Source of the DNA: Rhizobiales bacterium GAS188
Lineage (GTDB): Bacteria > Pseudomonadota > Alphaproteobacteria > Rhizobiales > Beijerinckiaceae
Length of the DNA stretch: 64,000 nucleotides
Assembly: GCA_900104855.1 (NCBI GenBank)
Contig: FNSS01000001.1
Location: 682,001 to 746,000, forward strand
Reading direction: 5' to 3'
In this document: piece by piece, positions 16,482 to 25,271 of the stretch
Layout: each line of letters starts with the position of its first letter
Numbering within the stretch: the first letter of the stretch is position 1
The notes under the pieces: model-generated
The model's database searches: none
Seen by the model: only the letters and a program-made list of their open reading frames with translations
What the model was told of the DNA's origin: nothing
Made by a program: the position numbers and the translations under genes

Positions 16482-16781
16482 TCAGTCGCAAACAGTGACC
16501 CGGCGCAGATAGACATTGCCGTCTTCGTCGAAGACCCGCTTGGTCACGACGTAGCAGCCATCGTCCTCGGATGCGGCAGCGGCGATCGCGCCGATGGCGA
16601 GGCCCCCGATGAGGGCCGCTCCGGCACCGCCGCCGAAGCCATGATGATGCATATGGGCCGGGAACGGCATGGGCTTGAACGGCATCTTGGCCTGCGCAGA
16701 AGAGGTCGCGGCAAGGCTCGCCGTCAGGGTGGCGGCGGTCACGACGGCGGCGACAAGCTTACGAGCAGAGAAAGCACGCAT
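16482..16781 (-). CDS. small exported protein, function unknown
   Basis: A 99-residue protein from ATG 16781 with AGGAG upstream. A signal peptide spans MRAFSARKLV to about SSAQA. A His/Phe/Pro-rich stretch (FPAHMHHHGFGGG) follows, then a glycine-alanine hydrophobic segment (AALIGGLAIGAIAAAA), and a C-terminal module with two cysteines (GCYVVTKRVFDEDGNVYLRR, then VTVCD). Similar short proteins with this C-terminus are frequent in rhizobia. The function is unknown; the histidines might bind metal. A longer in-frame extension to 17234 is a shadow of the neighbouring hydrolase. Confidence 0.75.
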   Translation of the reverse strand: MRAFSARKLVAAVVTAATLTASLAATSSAQAKMPFKPMPFPAHMHHHGFGGGAGAALIGGLAIGAIAAAASEDDGCYVVTKRVFDEDGNVYLRRVTVCD

Positions 16782-16885
16782 GGAAGTCTCCTGGATGTTG
16801 GTGGGGCGGCTCGATCGCTGCCCGATACCCATCAGTCGCGCCAGGAGACGAAAAGGTTCAAAGCACCCGCGCTTCATTGCAACCG

Positions 16886-17725
16886 TCAGGATCCGCCCTC
16901 GGCGAGGAAATCGAGGATCAGCCTCGTGACCTCCGCCGGACGGTCGAGCATCATGAAGTGAGACACGCCGTCGACGCGCTCGCAGCGCCAGCGCCGCCGC
17001 ACGAAGCGATGGCTCTCGAGCATATAGGCCGGCAGGAGGTAGTGATCGCCCAAGGTGTAGAGGCCAAAGGCCGGCACAGTGACATCCGGCAATAGCGGCC
17101 GCGGCGGTGCGGCCGGGTGCCGGTTGGCGCGATACCAGTTCAGCGCCGCCGACAAGGCCCCTTCGGGAGCGAGGTGGGAGAGCCACTCCGGCGTTCCGGG
17201 ATGGTGCCGCAACAGATCCCGGAACAAGCGCCAATCATCCTGGCGCAGGAGCGTTTCAGCGCCGTCCAGCTGGAAAAGTAGCATGTACCAGGATTTCTCG
17301 CGTTGCTCGACGCTGATGTCGCGCGCGGTGTTCGGATGTCCGACGGTCAGCGCCACGAGCTTCTCGACCCGTTCGGGATGAAGGGCCGCGAGCCCCCAAG
17401 CGACCCCGGCGCCGCGGTCATGGCCGACGACCATCATCGTGGCGACGCCGAGCCGCGTCACCAGCTCAAGCATGCGCTCGATCTCGCGCGCCGCCATATA
17501 GGGCTCGAGCTCGGGGGGCTTTGCGGAGCGCCCGAGACCGAGGAGATCGGGCGCAACCACGCGATAGCCTGTGGCCAGCAATGCGGGAATCTGATGGCGC
17601 CAATCGGACGAGCTGCCCGGAAAGCCGTGCAGCAGCAGCACGACCGGACCTTAGCCGATGTCGAGGACATTCACGGCAAAGCCGCCGCAGGCGACGACAC
17701 GGCGCGCCGCGTCGAGATCGGGCAT
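16886..17725 (-). pseudogene. alpha/beta hydrolase (epoxide-hydrolase type) interrupted by an in-frame TAA
   Basis: The intact frame would be about 279 residues from ATG 17725. The fold landmarks are present: HGFPGSSSDW oxyanion region, nucleophile Asp in VGHDRGAGVAW (epoxide-hydrolase/dehalogenase type), and C-terminal VDGVSHFMMLDRP with His. Codon 25 is TAA (17651-17653) where the family has Glu in a GEGPVVLLLHGF-like strand, so a single G-to-T change (GAA to TAA) would explain it. A GTG at 17641 could restart translation but would remove the first strands. It follows the binding-protein gene in the same operon. Readthrough, or a sequencing error, is possible. Confidence 0.7.
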
Positions 17726-17757
17726 CGGCGACACGAGGCCGGCCTGACCGCTGCAGC

Positions 17758-19005
17758 TCACGACTTCACCATGGGGCAGTTGCCGGCCTCGAGCGGACGG
17801 AAGGCCTGCTCGCCCGGAATAGTCGCGACGAGCTTCAGATTGTCCCAGAGACCGCTGCTCTCTGCCGGCGTCTTCACCTCGAACAGATAGGCCGGATGGA
17901 CGGCGCGCCCATCGGCCCGGATATAGCCTTTGCCGAAGGCATCATCATCGGTCGCCATCGCCTTCATGCGCGCCACCGTCGCGGCGCCGTCGGCCTTCGC
18001 CCGCGCAATGCCGAGATCGGCGACAGCCTTCAAATAATGCATCGTCGCGCCATAGCTGCCCGCGGTCGCCATATTGGGCCAGTTGGCGGGCGTCTTCGAC
18101 TTCAGCCGCGCCATGAAGGCGCGGGTGCGCGCGTTCAGATCCCAATAGAAGGTTTCGGTCAGCAAGAGGCCTTGGGCGAGATCGAGCCCCAAGGTCTGGA
18201 CATTGGCGTTGTACATGAGCAGCGTGACGATCTTCATGGAGTGGCCGAGGCCGAATTCGCGCGCCTGCTTCAGGCAGTTCAGTGTATCGCCACCGGAAGT
18301 CGCGAGGCCGAGCACTTTGGCGCCCGATGCCTGCGCCTGCAGCAGGTAAGACGAGAAGTCGACCGTCCCGGGAAACGGGTAATAGACGGCGCCCTGCACC
18401 TTGCCGCCGCCGCCCGTAACGACCGCGCTCGCATCCTGGACGAGCTGGTGGCCGAATGCGTAATTGGCCCCGAGGAAGAACCAGCTATCGCCTCCCTGCC
18501 CCATCACCACTGCGGGTGAGGCATGGGCCAGCATATAGGTGTCCCAGGTCCAGTGGATGGTGTTCGGGCTGCATTGCGCGCCAGTCAGCTCGGTGGTCCC
18601 GGCGCCGTTGACCAGCATCACCTTGTTCTGGGCGCGGGCGATGCCGTTCACTGCCAAGGCGGTCGCCGAGGTGGTAACGTCGAGGAGCGCGTCCACCCCG
18701 CCCGTATCGAACCATTCGCGCGCGATGGTCGCGGCGATGTCGGCCCGGTTCTGATGATCGGCGATGCGCAGCTCGACCGACCAGCCCCGGCCGGCCACAT
18801 CGAAATCCTCGAAAGCCTGCAGCGCGCAGGCCTTCGACGACAGCCCGTCATCGCGATAAGGGCCCGACATATCGGTGATGATGCCGAGCCGCAGCGTGCT
18901 GGCCGCGCTTGCGGCGGCTGCACCCGCGGTTGTGATGCGGCCGGCCCCCCCGAAGGCGAGCGCAGCGGCCGCGCCCAATGATTGGCGCCGCGTCAGTTTC
19001 GGCAT
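17758..19005 (-). CDS. branched-chain-amino-acid-type ABC substrate-binding protein
   Basis: A 415-residue periplasmic-binding protein (Peripla_BP_6/LivJ-like). The leader contains LTRRQSLGAAAALAFGGAG, a Tat-like twin arginine. The mature part shows LRLGIITDMSGPYRD and FEDFDVAGRGW, the usual N-terminal lobe. The start is ATG 19005, with the SDR stop 65 bp upstream. No permease or ATPase genes accompany it, so it either serves a distant Liv-type importer or is a sensor. It belongs to the TPP-enzyme/SDR operon. Confidence 0.87.
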   Translation of the reverse strand: MPKLTRRQSLGAAAALAFGGAGRITTAGAAAASAASTLRLGIITDMSGPYRDDGLSSKACALQAFEDFDVAGRGWSVELRIADHQNRADIAATIAREWFDTGGVDALLDVTTSATALAVNGIARAQNKVMLVNGAGTTELTGAQCSPNTIHWTWDTYMLAHASPAVVMGQGGDSWFFLGANYAFGHQLVQDASAVVTGGGGKVQGAVYYPFPGTVDFSSYLLQAQASGAKVLGLATSGGDTLNCLKQAREFGLGHSMKIVTLLMYNANVQTLGLDLAQGLLLTETFYWDLNARTRAFMARLKSKTPANWPNMATAGSYGATMHYLKAVADLGIARAKADGAATVARMKAMATDDDAFGKGYIRADGRAVHPAYLFEVKTPAESSGLWDNLKLVATIPGEQAFRPLEAGNCPMVKS

Positions 19006-19070
19006 GTCGTCCTCTCTGTCCGTTTGACTGGCAATCGTGTTCGCGGCTGGTCCGTGCGTCATGGCGCCCG

Positions 19071-19847
19071 TCAGGGCATGTAGGCCCCGCCGCCGACATG
19101 GATGGTGCCGCCCGTGAGGTAAGCGGCGGCATCCGAGCACAGGAAGGCGACGGTCTCGGCGACCTCTTCGGGACTGCCGAGCCGGCCGAGCGGGATGCCT
19201 CGCAGGAAGGCCTCGTTCACGCCGTCCGCCGCGGCCGCGACCATCGGCGTCGCAATGCGGCCAGGCGCGACACTGTTCACCGTGACCCCGTCCGGGCCAA
19301 GCTCGGCCGCGAGATCGCGCGCAAGACTCATCAGCGCGGCCTTCGAGGCGCCGTAATAGGCACCGGTGATCTGGCTCGCCATGAAGGCCGCCTGGCTGGT
19401 GATCATGACGATGCGGCCCCAGCCACGCTCCGCGAGCTTCGGCGCGCAGAGCTTGCTCATCAGGAAAGGGCCGGTGAGGTTGACGGCGAGCACGCGGCGC
19501 CACTCCTCGCTCGGGATGTCGACGACCTTGCGCTTGCGGCCGTCGAGCTTCGGTGAGATGCCGGCATTGTTCACGACGATGGCGAGACGCTGCCACCATT
19601 CGCCGAGCGCCTGCGGAAGCGCAGCGACCGCGTCCTCATCCGCCATGTCGAGCCGGATGGCGCGTGCCTGATGCCCTGCTTGGCACAGCTCCTTCGCCCT
19701 GGCCTCGACCTCGTCGATGATATCGGCGAGCACGACGGGGTGCCCTGATTTCGCGAGCCGCGCGGCGATCGCGGCGCCGAGCCCACGCGCGGCCCCGGTG
19801 ACGATCGCGACGCGGGTCGCGGCCTCTTCACGCCGAGCAGCGCTCAC
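19071..19847 (-). CDS. short-chain dehydrogenase/reductase
   Basis: A 258-residue classical SDR. The cofactor motif is TGAARGLGAAIA, the NNAG motif is present, the catalytic Ser is in MITSQAA and Tyr/Lys in YYGASK. The acidic residue after strand 2 (LADIIDE) favours NAD. The start overlaps the upstream TPP-enzyme stop as ATGA, so the two are translationally coupled. It probably oxidises or reduces the hydroxy/keto compound made or used by that enzyme. Confidence 0.9.
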   Translation of the reverse strand: MSAARREEAATRVAIVTGAARGLGAAIAARLAKSGHPVVLADIIDEVEARAKELCQAGHQARAIRLDMADEDAVAALPQALGEWWQRLAIVVNNAGISPKLDGRKRKVVDIPSEEWRRVLAVNLTGPFLMSKLCAPKLAERGWGRIVMITSQAAFMASQITGAYYGASKAALMSLARDLAAELGPDGVTVNSVAPGRIATPMVAAAADGVNEAFLRGIPLGRLGSPEEVAETVAFLCSDAAAYLTGGTIHVGGGAYMP

Positions 19848-21610
19848 CGCGCCTCTCCCTCGAACAAGGTGATGGGCGGCTTGGCGTCGGGGTCGGTGAC
19901 CACATCGATCAAGGTCGCGCCAGCATGGAGAAATGCCGCATCGAGCGCCGCGCCGATCTCCGCGGGAGTCTCGACGCGGATCCCCTTTATGCCGCAGGCA
20001 TGCGCGATCGCCGCATGATCGACGGGCGCGAGATCGACCGCCAGCGTATGCTCGCCGAAGACCACATCCTCGGCGTGTTTCTGGTAGCCGAGAATGCCGT
20101 TGTTCAGGACGATCACGGTGACCGGCAGGCCGAGCCTCGCCAGGGTTTCGAGCTCGGCCCAGCTATGCCCGAAGCCGCCATCGCCGACGACGCAGATGAC
20201 ACGGCTTTCGGGCGCGGCGATCTGCGCCCCGATGGCGAGCGGTAAGCCCCAGCCGAGGCCGGCGAGGCCGCGCGGCGTCAGGAAGCGGCTGCCGGCGCGG
20301 CGCGCCGTGAAGCCGTTGGCGATCCAGACCGAGGAGTAGCTGGCATCGGCAACCACGATGGCGTCGTCCGTGAGGCGCCGGTCGAGCTCGGCCATCACGC
20401 GCACAGAATGGACCGGCCCTTTGTCCTGCGCGATCAGCGGAGCCTCGAGATGCCGCCAAGCCGCAACCGCCTCGGCGATCGCCGCCTCCAATGCGGGCCT
20501 GGCCGAAAGGCGCTTGTGCAAATCCGCTCCCACCATCGCCTTGGCGAGCGCCTGCAAGGTTGATCTCGCATCCCCGCAGAGGCGCATGGACGAGTAGTTC
20601 CGGCCGATCTCGAGCGGATCGGCGTCGAGATGAACGAAGCGGGCCTGCTTTGGAAACAGGCGCCAGCTATCGGTGCCGGTCTGGTTGGTGCGCGTGCCGA
20701 TCAGCACGATCAGGTCGGCCTCGTCGAACAGCCGACGCATCGCATAGGTGCGGCTGCCGGGCGCCATGAAATAACCGGCCGTGCCGAGGCTCAACGGATG
20801 CCGCTCCGCGACCGCGCCCTTGCCCATCACGGTGGTGACGACCGGGAGATGGGCGCGCTCCTGCAGGGCGGCGAGCTCAGCCGCGGCGCCAGAGAGATGG
20901 ACGCCGCCGCCCGCCACGATCAGCGGCCGCTCGGCCTCGCAGAGAAGCCGCGCCAGCGCCTCGATCGATTCCGCTTCGGGCTGCGTGCGATCGAGCGGGT
21001 AGGTGCCGAGATGAGCGCCGCGAACGGGGCTCGGCAAGGCCGGCTCGGACAGCAGATCCGCCGGCACGATCAGCGCCACGGGTCCCGGCCGCCCCGAGGT
21101 CGCGGCGATGAAGGCCATGTCGACGAGAGCGTCGAGGCGCCCCACATGATCGATACGGCGCACCCATTTGGTCACCGGTCCGAACATGCGGACATGGTCG
21201 ATCTCCTGGAAGGCATTGCGCTCGACGCTGTCGCGCGGCACGTCCTGCACCAGCGCCAGCACCGGGATCGACGCCTTCAAGGCCTCGGCGAGCGGCGCCA
21301 CGAGCAAGGTCGCTGCCGGTCCGTTCTGGGCCGTGACCACGCCGACACGGCCGCTGATGCGCGCATAGCCATCCGCCATGGCGCCTCCTTGATTCTCCTG
21401 CCGGTAGGGGATCTGGCGGATGCCCATGAGGGGCGCGGCGAGATGGAATTGCGTCGGTATGCTCTGGCCGAATGCCGCGGTCACGCCATGACGGGCAAAG
21501 GCCTGGGCGAGGCGAAGAGCGACCGTCGCATCGGGCAGGCCGCCCTCCTCCGCTGGCGCGATCTTGCGCATCTCGTTCATCCAATCCTCCGCGAGCTCTG
21601 CCATCCGCAT
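19844..21610 (-). CDS. thiamine-diphosphate-dependent enzyme (acetolactate synthase-like)
   Basis: A 588-residue member of the POX/ALS family. The catalytic Glu72 lies in YRQENQGGAMADGYAR, the FAD/central domain spans about 215-350, and the ThDP-Mg motif starts at GDGGFGHSW and ends at LNNGILGY. It may be a decarboxylase, carboligase or C-C lyase; true acetolactate synthases need a small subunit, which is absent here. It is the first gene of an operon with an SDR and a binding protein, and diverges from a MocR-type regulator 71 bp away. This points to catabolism of a keto-acid. Confidence 0.87.
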   Translation of the reverse strand: MRMAELAEDWMNEMRKIAPAEEGGLPDATVALRLAQAFARHGVTAAFGQSIPTQFHLAAPLMGIRQIPYRQENQGGAMADGYARISGRVGVVTAQNGPAATLLVAPLAEALKASIPVLALVQDVPRDSVERNAFQEIDHVRMFGPVTKWVRRIDHVGRLDALVDMAFIAATSGRPGPVALIVPADLLSEPALPSPVRGAHLGTYPLDRTQPEAESIEALARLLCEAERPLIVAGGGVHLSGAAAELAALQERAHLPVVTTVMGKGAVAERHPLSLGTAGYFMAPGSRTYAMRRLFDEADLIVLIGTRTNQTGTDSWRLFPKQARFVHLDADPLEIGRNYSSMRLCGDARSTLQALAKAMVGADLHKRLSARPALEAAIAEAVAAWRHLEAPLIAQDKGPVHSVRVMAELDRRLTDDAIVVADASYSSVWIANGFTARRAGSRFLTPRGLAGLGWGLPLAIGAQIAAPESRVICVVGDGGFGHSWAELETLARLGLPVTVIVLNNGILGYQKHAEDVVFGEHTLAVDLAPVDHAAIAHACGIKGIRVETPAEIGAALDAAFLHAGATLIDVVTDPDAKPPITLFEGEAR

Positions 21611-21681
21611 TGCTTGCGAAGCTACGCATCTCTGGCCTAATGATAAGGGCCAGAAACGTTAAATTCGACTGGACCAACACA

Positions 21682-23220
21682 ATGCGGGCGGCGCGCACCG
21701 ACCAGATCGTCTTCGGCAAGCGCCGCCCGGGCGAGACGCTGTTTCGCTGGCTGCGGCGCGAGCTCACCGAGGCCATCACCAGCGGCAGGCTGCCGGAGGG
21801 GTTTCAACTGCCCTCGAGCCGCAATGCGGCGCGCGCCATCGGCGTCGCCCGCGGCACGATGACCGAAGTGGTGGAACTTCTGGTCGCGGAAGGCTTTCTC
21901 GAGAGCCGGCCGAGGACAGGCATATTCGTCACTCGTGCGGTCGAGATGGCGAAGCGGGCGGAGACACAGCGCCAGCCTCCACGGCGGCTCCATCTCTCCG
22001 GTCGCGGCCTGTTGCTGGCGAGGCCGAGGCCACACAGGCCTGTCGAGCCGCAAGGCGACCAAGCCTTCTCCTCAAGTCAAGCCTTCCCCTCACATCAAGC
22101 CTTCCCCTCACATCAAGCCTTCCCCTCGCATCAGGCCTTCCGTCCGTATCAGCCGGCGCTCGACCTGTTTCCGACCGATCTCTGGTCCAGGATCTCGGCG
22201 CGCCTCGGACGCCGCGACAGCGCCGCCCATTTCAGGGAAACCGACGCGATGGGCTATTGGCCGCTTCGCCGCGCCATCGCGGCGCAGTTCGGCGTCACGC
22301 GCGGCCTGCGCGGCGGGCCCGAGCGCATCGCCATCATCGGCGGCGTGCAGCAAGGGCTCGACCTGATTGCGCGACTGCTGCTCGACCCTGGCGACAAGGT
22401 CTGGATCGAGGACCCGGCCTATGGCGGCAGCCGCATGATCCTGCAGGCCGCGGGTGCCGTGCTGTCGCCGATCCGTGTCGACAAGGAGGGGCTCGACGTG
22501 GCGGAGGGCCTCGCTCGGGCCCCCGAAGCACGGCTCGCGCTCATCACCCCGTCGCATCAGGCGCCGCTCGGCGTCACATTATCGCTCGCCCGACGCATGG
22601 AGCTCCTGGATTGGGCGCGCCGCCGGGACGCCTTCATCTTCGAGCATGATTATGGCGGCGAATTTCGCTATGCCGGGCGCCCCTTGACGGCGCTGCAAGG
22701 CCTCGACGACGCAGATTGCGTGATCTACGCCTATAGCTTCAGCGGCTCGGTGTTTCCGGGCCTGCGGCTCGCCTTCCTGATGCTGCCCGAGAGGCTGGTC
22801 GAGCCCTATAGCGTCGCCCAATCGCGCATCCACCGTTTCATGCCGGTCGGCCTGCAGGCCACTCTCGCGACCTTCATCGAGGACGGGCATTTCGGCCGCC
22901 ATCTGTGGCGCATGCGCCAGGCTTATGCGGCGCGGCGCGACGCGCTCGGCCTTGCGCTCGCGAGCAAGCTCCAGGCCCATCTCGATCCGGTGATACCCGA
23001 GACGGGACTTGCCATGATCGCCTGGCTGAAATCGCGCCGGGACGACGAGCAGGTCGCCGAGGCGGCAGCGCAAAAGGGCGTCTTCGTGACGTCGCTCAGC
23101 AGCACCGCGATCCGGGTGCGCGTCGCGCCGGGCCTGCAGCTCGGCTTCGCGGCCGCGGACGAAGCGGCGCTGGCCCTTGGCGTCGAGGCCTTGCGGCAGG
23201 TGTTCGAGCAGCGGCCCTAA
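21682..23220 (+). CDS. MocR-type regulator (GntR + aminotransferase domain) lacking the PLP lysine
   Basis: A 512-residue protein. An N-terminal GntR winged helix (about 10-85) includes LPSSRNAARAIGVARGTMTE. A linker built of five QAFPSH repeats spans 127-156. The aminotransferase-like domain runs from about 160 to 510, with TPSHQAPLGVTLS and FEHDYGGEFRYAGRP (Asp retained). The PLP-lysine position in the family motif GTFSK reads YSFSG, so Lys is replaced by Gly355 (codon 22744-22746). It diverges from the TPP-enzyme operon, which it likely regulates, perhaps without a covalent PLP. An in-frame ATG at 21640 is an alternative start. Confidence 0.9.
   Translation: MRAARTDQIVFGKRRPGETLFRWLRRELTEAITSGRLPEGFQLPSSRNAARAIGVARGTMTEVVELLVAEGFLESRPRTGIFVTRAVEMAKRAETQRQPPRRLHLSGRGLLLARPRPHRPVEPQGDQAFSSSQAFPSHQAFPSHQAFPSHQAFRPYQPALDLFPTDLWSRISARLGRRDSAAHFRETDAMGYWPLRRAIAAQFGVTRGLRGGPERIAIIGGVQQGLDLIARLLLDPGDKVWIEDPAYGGSRMILQAAGAVLSPIRVDKEGLDVAEGLARAPEARLALITPSHQAPLGVTLSLARRMELLDWARRRDAFIFEHDYGGEFRYAGRPLTALQGLDDADCVIYAYSFSGSVFPGLRLAFLMLPERLVEPYSVAQSRIHRFMPVGLQATLATFIEDGHFGRHLWRMRQAYAARRDALGLALASKLQAHLDPVIPETGLAMIAWLKSRRDDEQVAEAAAQKGVFVTSLSSTAIRVRVAPGLQLGFAAADEAALALGVEALRQVFEQRP
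22060..22149. repeat. five in-frame copies of an 18-bp repeat
   Basis: Units of caagccttcccctcacat, with two identical central copies and more divergent outer copies. They encode QAFPSH repeats in the linker between the DNA-binding and aminotransferase-like domains of the MocR-type regulator. Confidence 0.9.
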
Positions 23221-24113
23221 CGCGCGCTCCGGAGCCCGGCGCGACCGCGCAAACCGAGATTAGCGAGGAAGGTGAGGCAAAGTGTCGACGCCATCAGCAC
23301 GAAGGACACGGCCGCGCCGAAGGGCCAGTTGTTCGATTGGCTGAACTGGTTGTAGACGAGCGGGCCCATCATCTGGAATTTCGGTCCGCCCAGCAGGACC
23401 GGCGTCGCATAAGCGTTCATGGCCAGGATGAAGGTGAGGATGGTGCCGGCGAGCGTGCCGGGCAGCGTCAAGGGCCAGACGATGCGGCGGAAGGTCTGGA
23501 AGGGCGCGGCGCCAAGGCTGAGCGCCGCCTCCTCGATCGAGCGCGAAATGCCTTCGATCACGCTCTGCAAGGTCAGCACCATATAGGGCAGGTTGACAGT
23601 GATGATGCCGACCACCACCGCGGTCTCGGTGTACATGATGGTGAGCGGCTGATCGATGATGCCGGCGGCGATCAAGGTGACATTGACGAAGCCCTTCGAG
23701 CCAAACAGCGTCATCCAGCCAGCCGCCCTGACCGCATTGCCGATGAACAGCGGCAACACGACCAGGATCACCATCAGGTTCTTCCAGCGCGAGGTCATGC
23801 GCGCCAGCCAATAAGCGAGCGGGAAGCCCATCACGAGGCAGATCAAGGTCGAGACGAGCGAGACTCGCACGGTGCGCAGGAGGATGCCGAGGTAATAGGG
23901 ATCGGTGAAGAACTTCACGTAGTTCTCGGCCGTCACCGCCTCGACCATATAGCTCGCCGGATCGAAGCGGTTGAGGCTGTAGCGGAACAGGATGGCGGCC
24001 GGAATGACGAGTTGCAGCACGCAGAACAAGGTCGCCGGCCCGACGAGCAGCAGCGCCATCGAGCGCCCCGCCCGATCAGGCTTTGCCGCAGCTGTCATGG
24101 GCGCGGCTGTCAT
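23217..24113 (-). CDS. spermidine/putrescine-type ABC permease (PotB-like)
   Basis: A 298-residue inner-membrane permease with about six helices. The N-terminal helix is MALLLVGPATLFCVLQLVIP and the EAA loop is ISRSIEEAALSLGAAPFQTF. It belongs to the importer with the permease at 26351, the ATPase at 25272 and the binding protein at 24140. The start may be 24113 or 24098, because PMTAA is duplicated there. The stop overlaps the convergent MocR gene stop by 4 bp. Confidence 0.88.
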   Translation of the reverse strand: MTAAPMTAAAKPDRAGRSMALLLVGPATLFCVLQLVIPAAILFRYSLNRFDPASYMVEAVTAENYVKFFTDPYYLGILLRTVRVSLVSTLICLVMGFPLAYWLARMTSRWKNLMVILVVLPLFIGNAVRAAGWMTLFGSKGFVNVTLIAAGIIDQPLTIMYTETAVVVGIITVNLPYMVLTLQSVIEGISRSIEEAALSLGAAPFQTFRRIVWPLTLPGTLAGTILTFILAMNAYATPVLLGGPKFQMMGPLVYNQFSQSNNWPFGAAVSFVLMASTLCLTFLANLGLRGRAGLRSAR

Positions 24114-24139
24114 GGGCGCAGGACCGGCTCTTGCTTCCT

Positions 24140-25210
24140 TTAGCCCTTGAACTCCTTGTCCCACCACTCCTTCCACTCGGCATCGTGCTGAGTGACATAG
24201 GCGTAGTCGGGCGTCACCAGCCGCTTCTGCTCGTCGTCGGTGAAGCCGATGCGCTTGCGCAGATCATCGGCGATTGGGGCGTCGGTGACGGTCGGGTTGT
24301 AGCCCATGTCGTTCGCGAAGGCGATTTGCGCCTGCGATTGGAGCACGGCGTCGAGATAGGCATAGCCGCCCTGCTTGTTGGGCGCGTTCTTCGGGATCGA
24401 GAACAGCGACTGGTAGGCAAGGATGCCTTCCTTGGGCGCTGCCGATTCGACCGGCACGCCCGCCTTCTGCCATTGCACGCAGCGCGCCTTCCACATGACG
24501 CACAGTCCGACCTCCTCGGTCTTCAGCCCCTGCGCCATGCCCTCATTGGTCGGGTAGATCTTCACGCCCTGCTTCTTGAGATCGAGCAGCTTCCCCTTGG
24601 CGGGTTCGAAATTGGTGAGGCTGCCGCCGCCGGCAATCGCTGCCGCCATGATGGTGTAGATGTACTGGATGTCGATGACGCCGACCTTGCCGGCATTCTT
24701 CGCATCGAACAGATCGTTGAGCGATGAAGGCGGCGTCGGGAACACCTTCGGATTATAGACGAGCACGAGGCCCGAATAGATATGGGGCACCGCATAGTCG
24801 GATTTGAGGACGGGGAGCACATTCGGTCCCCGGCTGAGCTTCGAGTAGTCGATCTTCTCGAGCACGCCCGCCGCCACCATCTCGGCGACATTGACGTCGG
24901 ACAGGGCCTGCACGTCGCTGGTGCCGCGCGGCAGGCGCTTCTCGGCGACCATCTTGGCGCGGCGCGGCGCATCCGATGCCGTGTCCTGCACCACCTCCCA
25001 GCCCTTGGGCTCCAGGAACGGCATCTCGATATTCTTGTGCAGGAGATTGGCGTAATCCCCGCCCCAGGTGCCGATGACGATCTTCTTGCTCTCCTCGGCG
25101 CTCGCGCCGCCGAAGGGCCGGATGAGGGCCGGCGTCGCCAAGGCCGCCGCGAGCAGCGCGCGGCGGGAGGGATGGACGGACGTGCCGTGAATCATTTTGT
25201 CACGTGTCAT
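24140..25210 (-). CDS. ABC substrate-binding protein, polyamine/opine type
   Basis: A 356-residue periplasmic protein (SBP_bac_8/PotD-like). The leader HPSRRALLAAALATPALI has a twin-arginine pattern, with cleavage near GGASA. The mature part begins KKIVIGTWGGDYANLL, the usual first strand and ligand loop. It lies 26 bp upstream of the PotB-like permease and 61 bp downstream of the ATPase, so the importer is complete. The ligand is not readable; the neighbouring amidohydrolase hints at an amide or cyclic compound. Confidence 0.88.
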   Translation of the reverse strand: MTRDKMIHGTSVHPSRRALLAAALATPALIRPFGGASAEESKKIVIGTWGGDYANLLHKNIEMPFLEPKGWEVVQDTASDAPRRAKMVAEKRLPRGTSDVQALSDVNVAEMVAAGVLEKIDYSKLSRGPNVLPVLKSDYAVPHIYSGLVLVYNPKVFPTPPSSLNDLFDAKNAGKVGVIDIQYIYTIMAAAIAGGGSLTNFEPAKGKLLDLKKQGVKIYPTNEGMAQGLKTEEVGLCVMWKARCVQWQKAGVPVESAAPKEGILAYQSLFSIPKNAPNKQGGYAYLDAVLQSQAQIAFANDMGYNPTVTDAPIADDLRKRIGFTDDEQKRLVTPDYAYVTQHDAEWKEWWDKEFKG

Positions 25211-25271
25211 GATCGGTCTCCTGTGATCGTTTCTGACGAATTATCGTCCCACCGCTTCAAGACGATTGGCC

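Noticed and set aside
17758-19599. A 613-residue open frame fusing the binding protein with upstream sequence
   Set aside because: The extra N-terminal part is out of frame with, and a shadow of, the SDR gene. The binding-protein leader begins at 19005.
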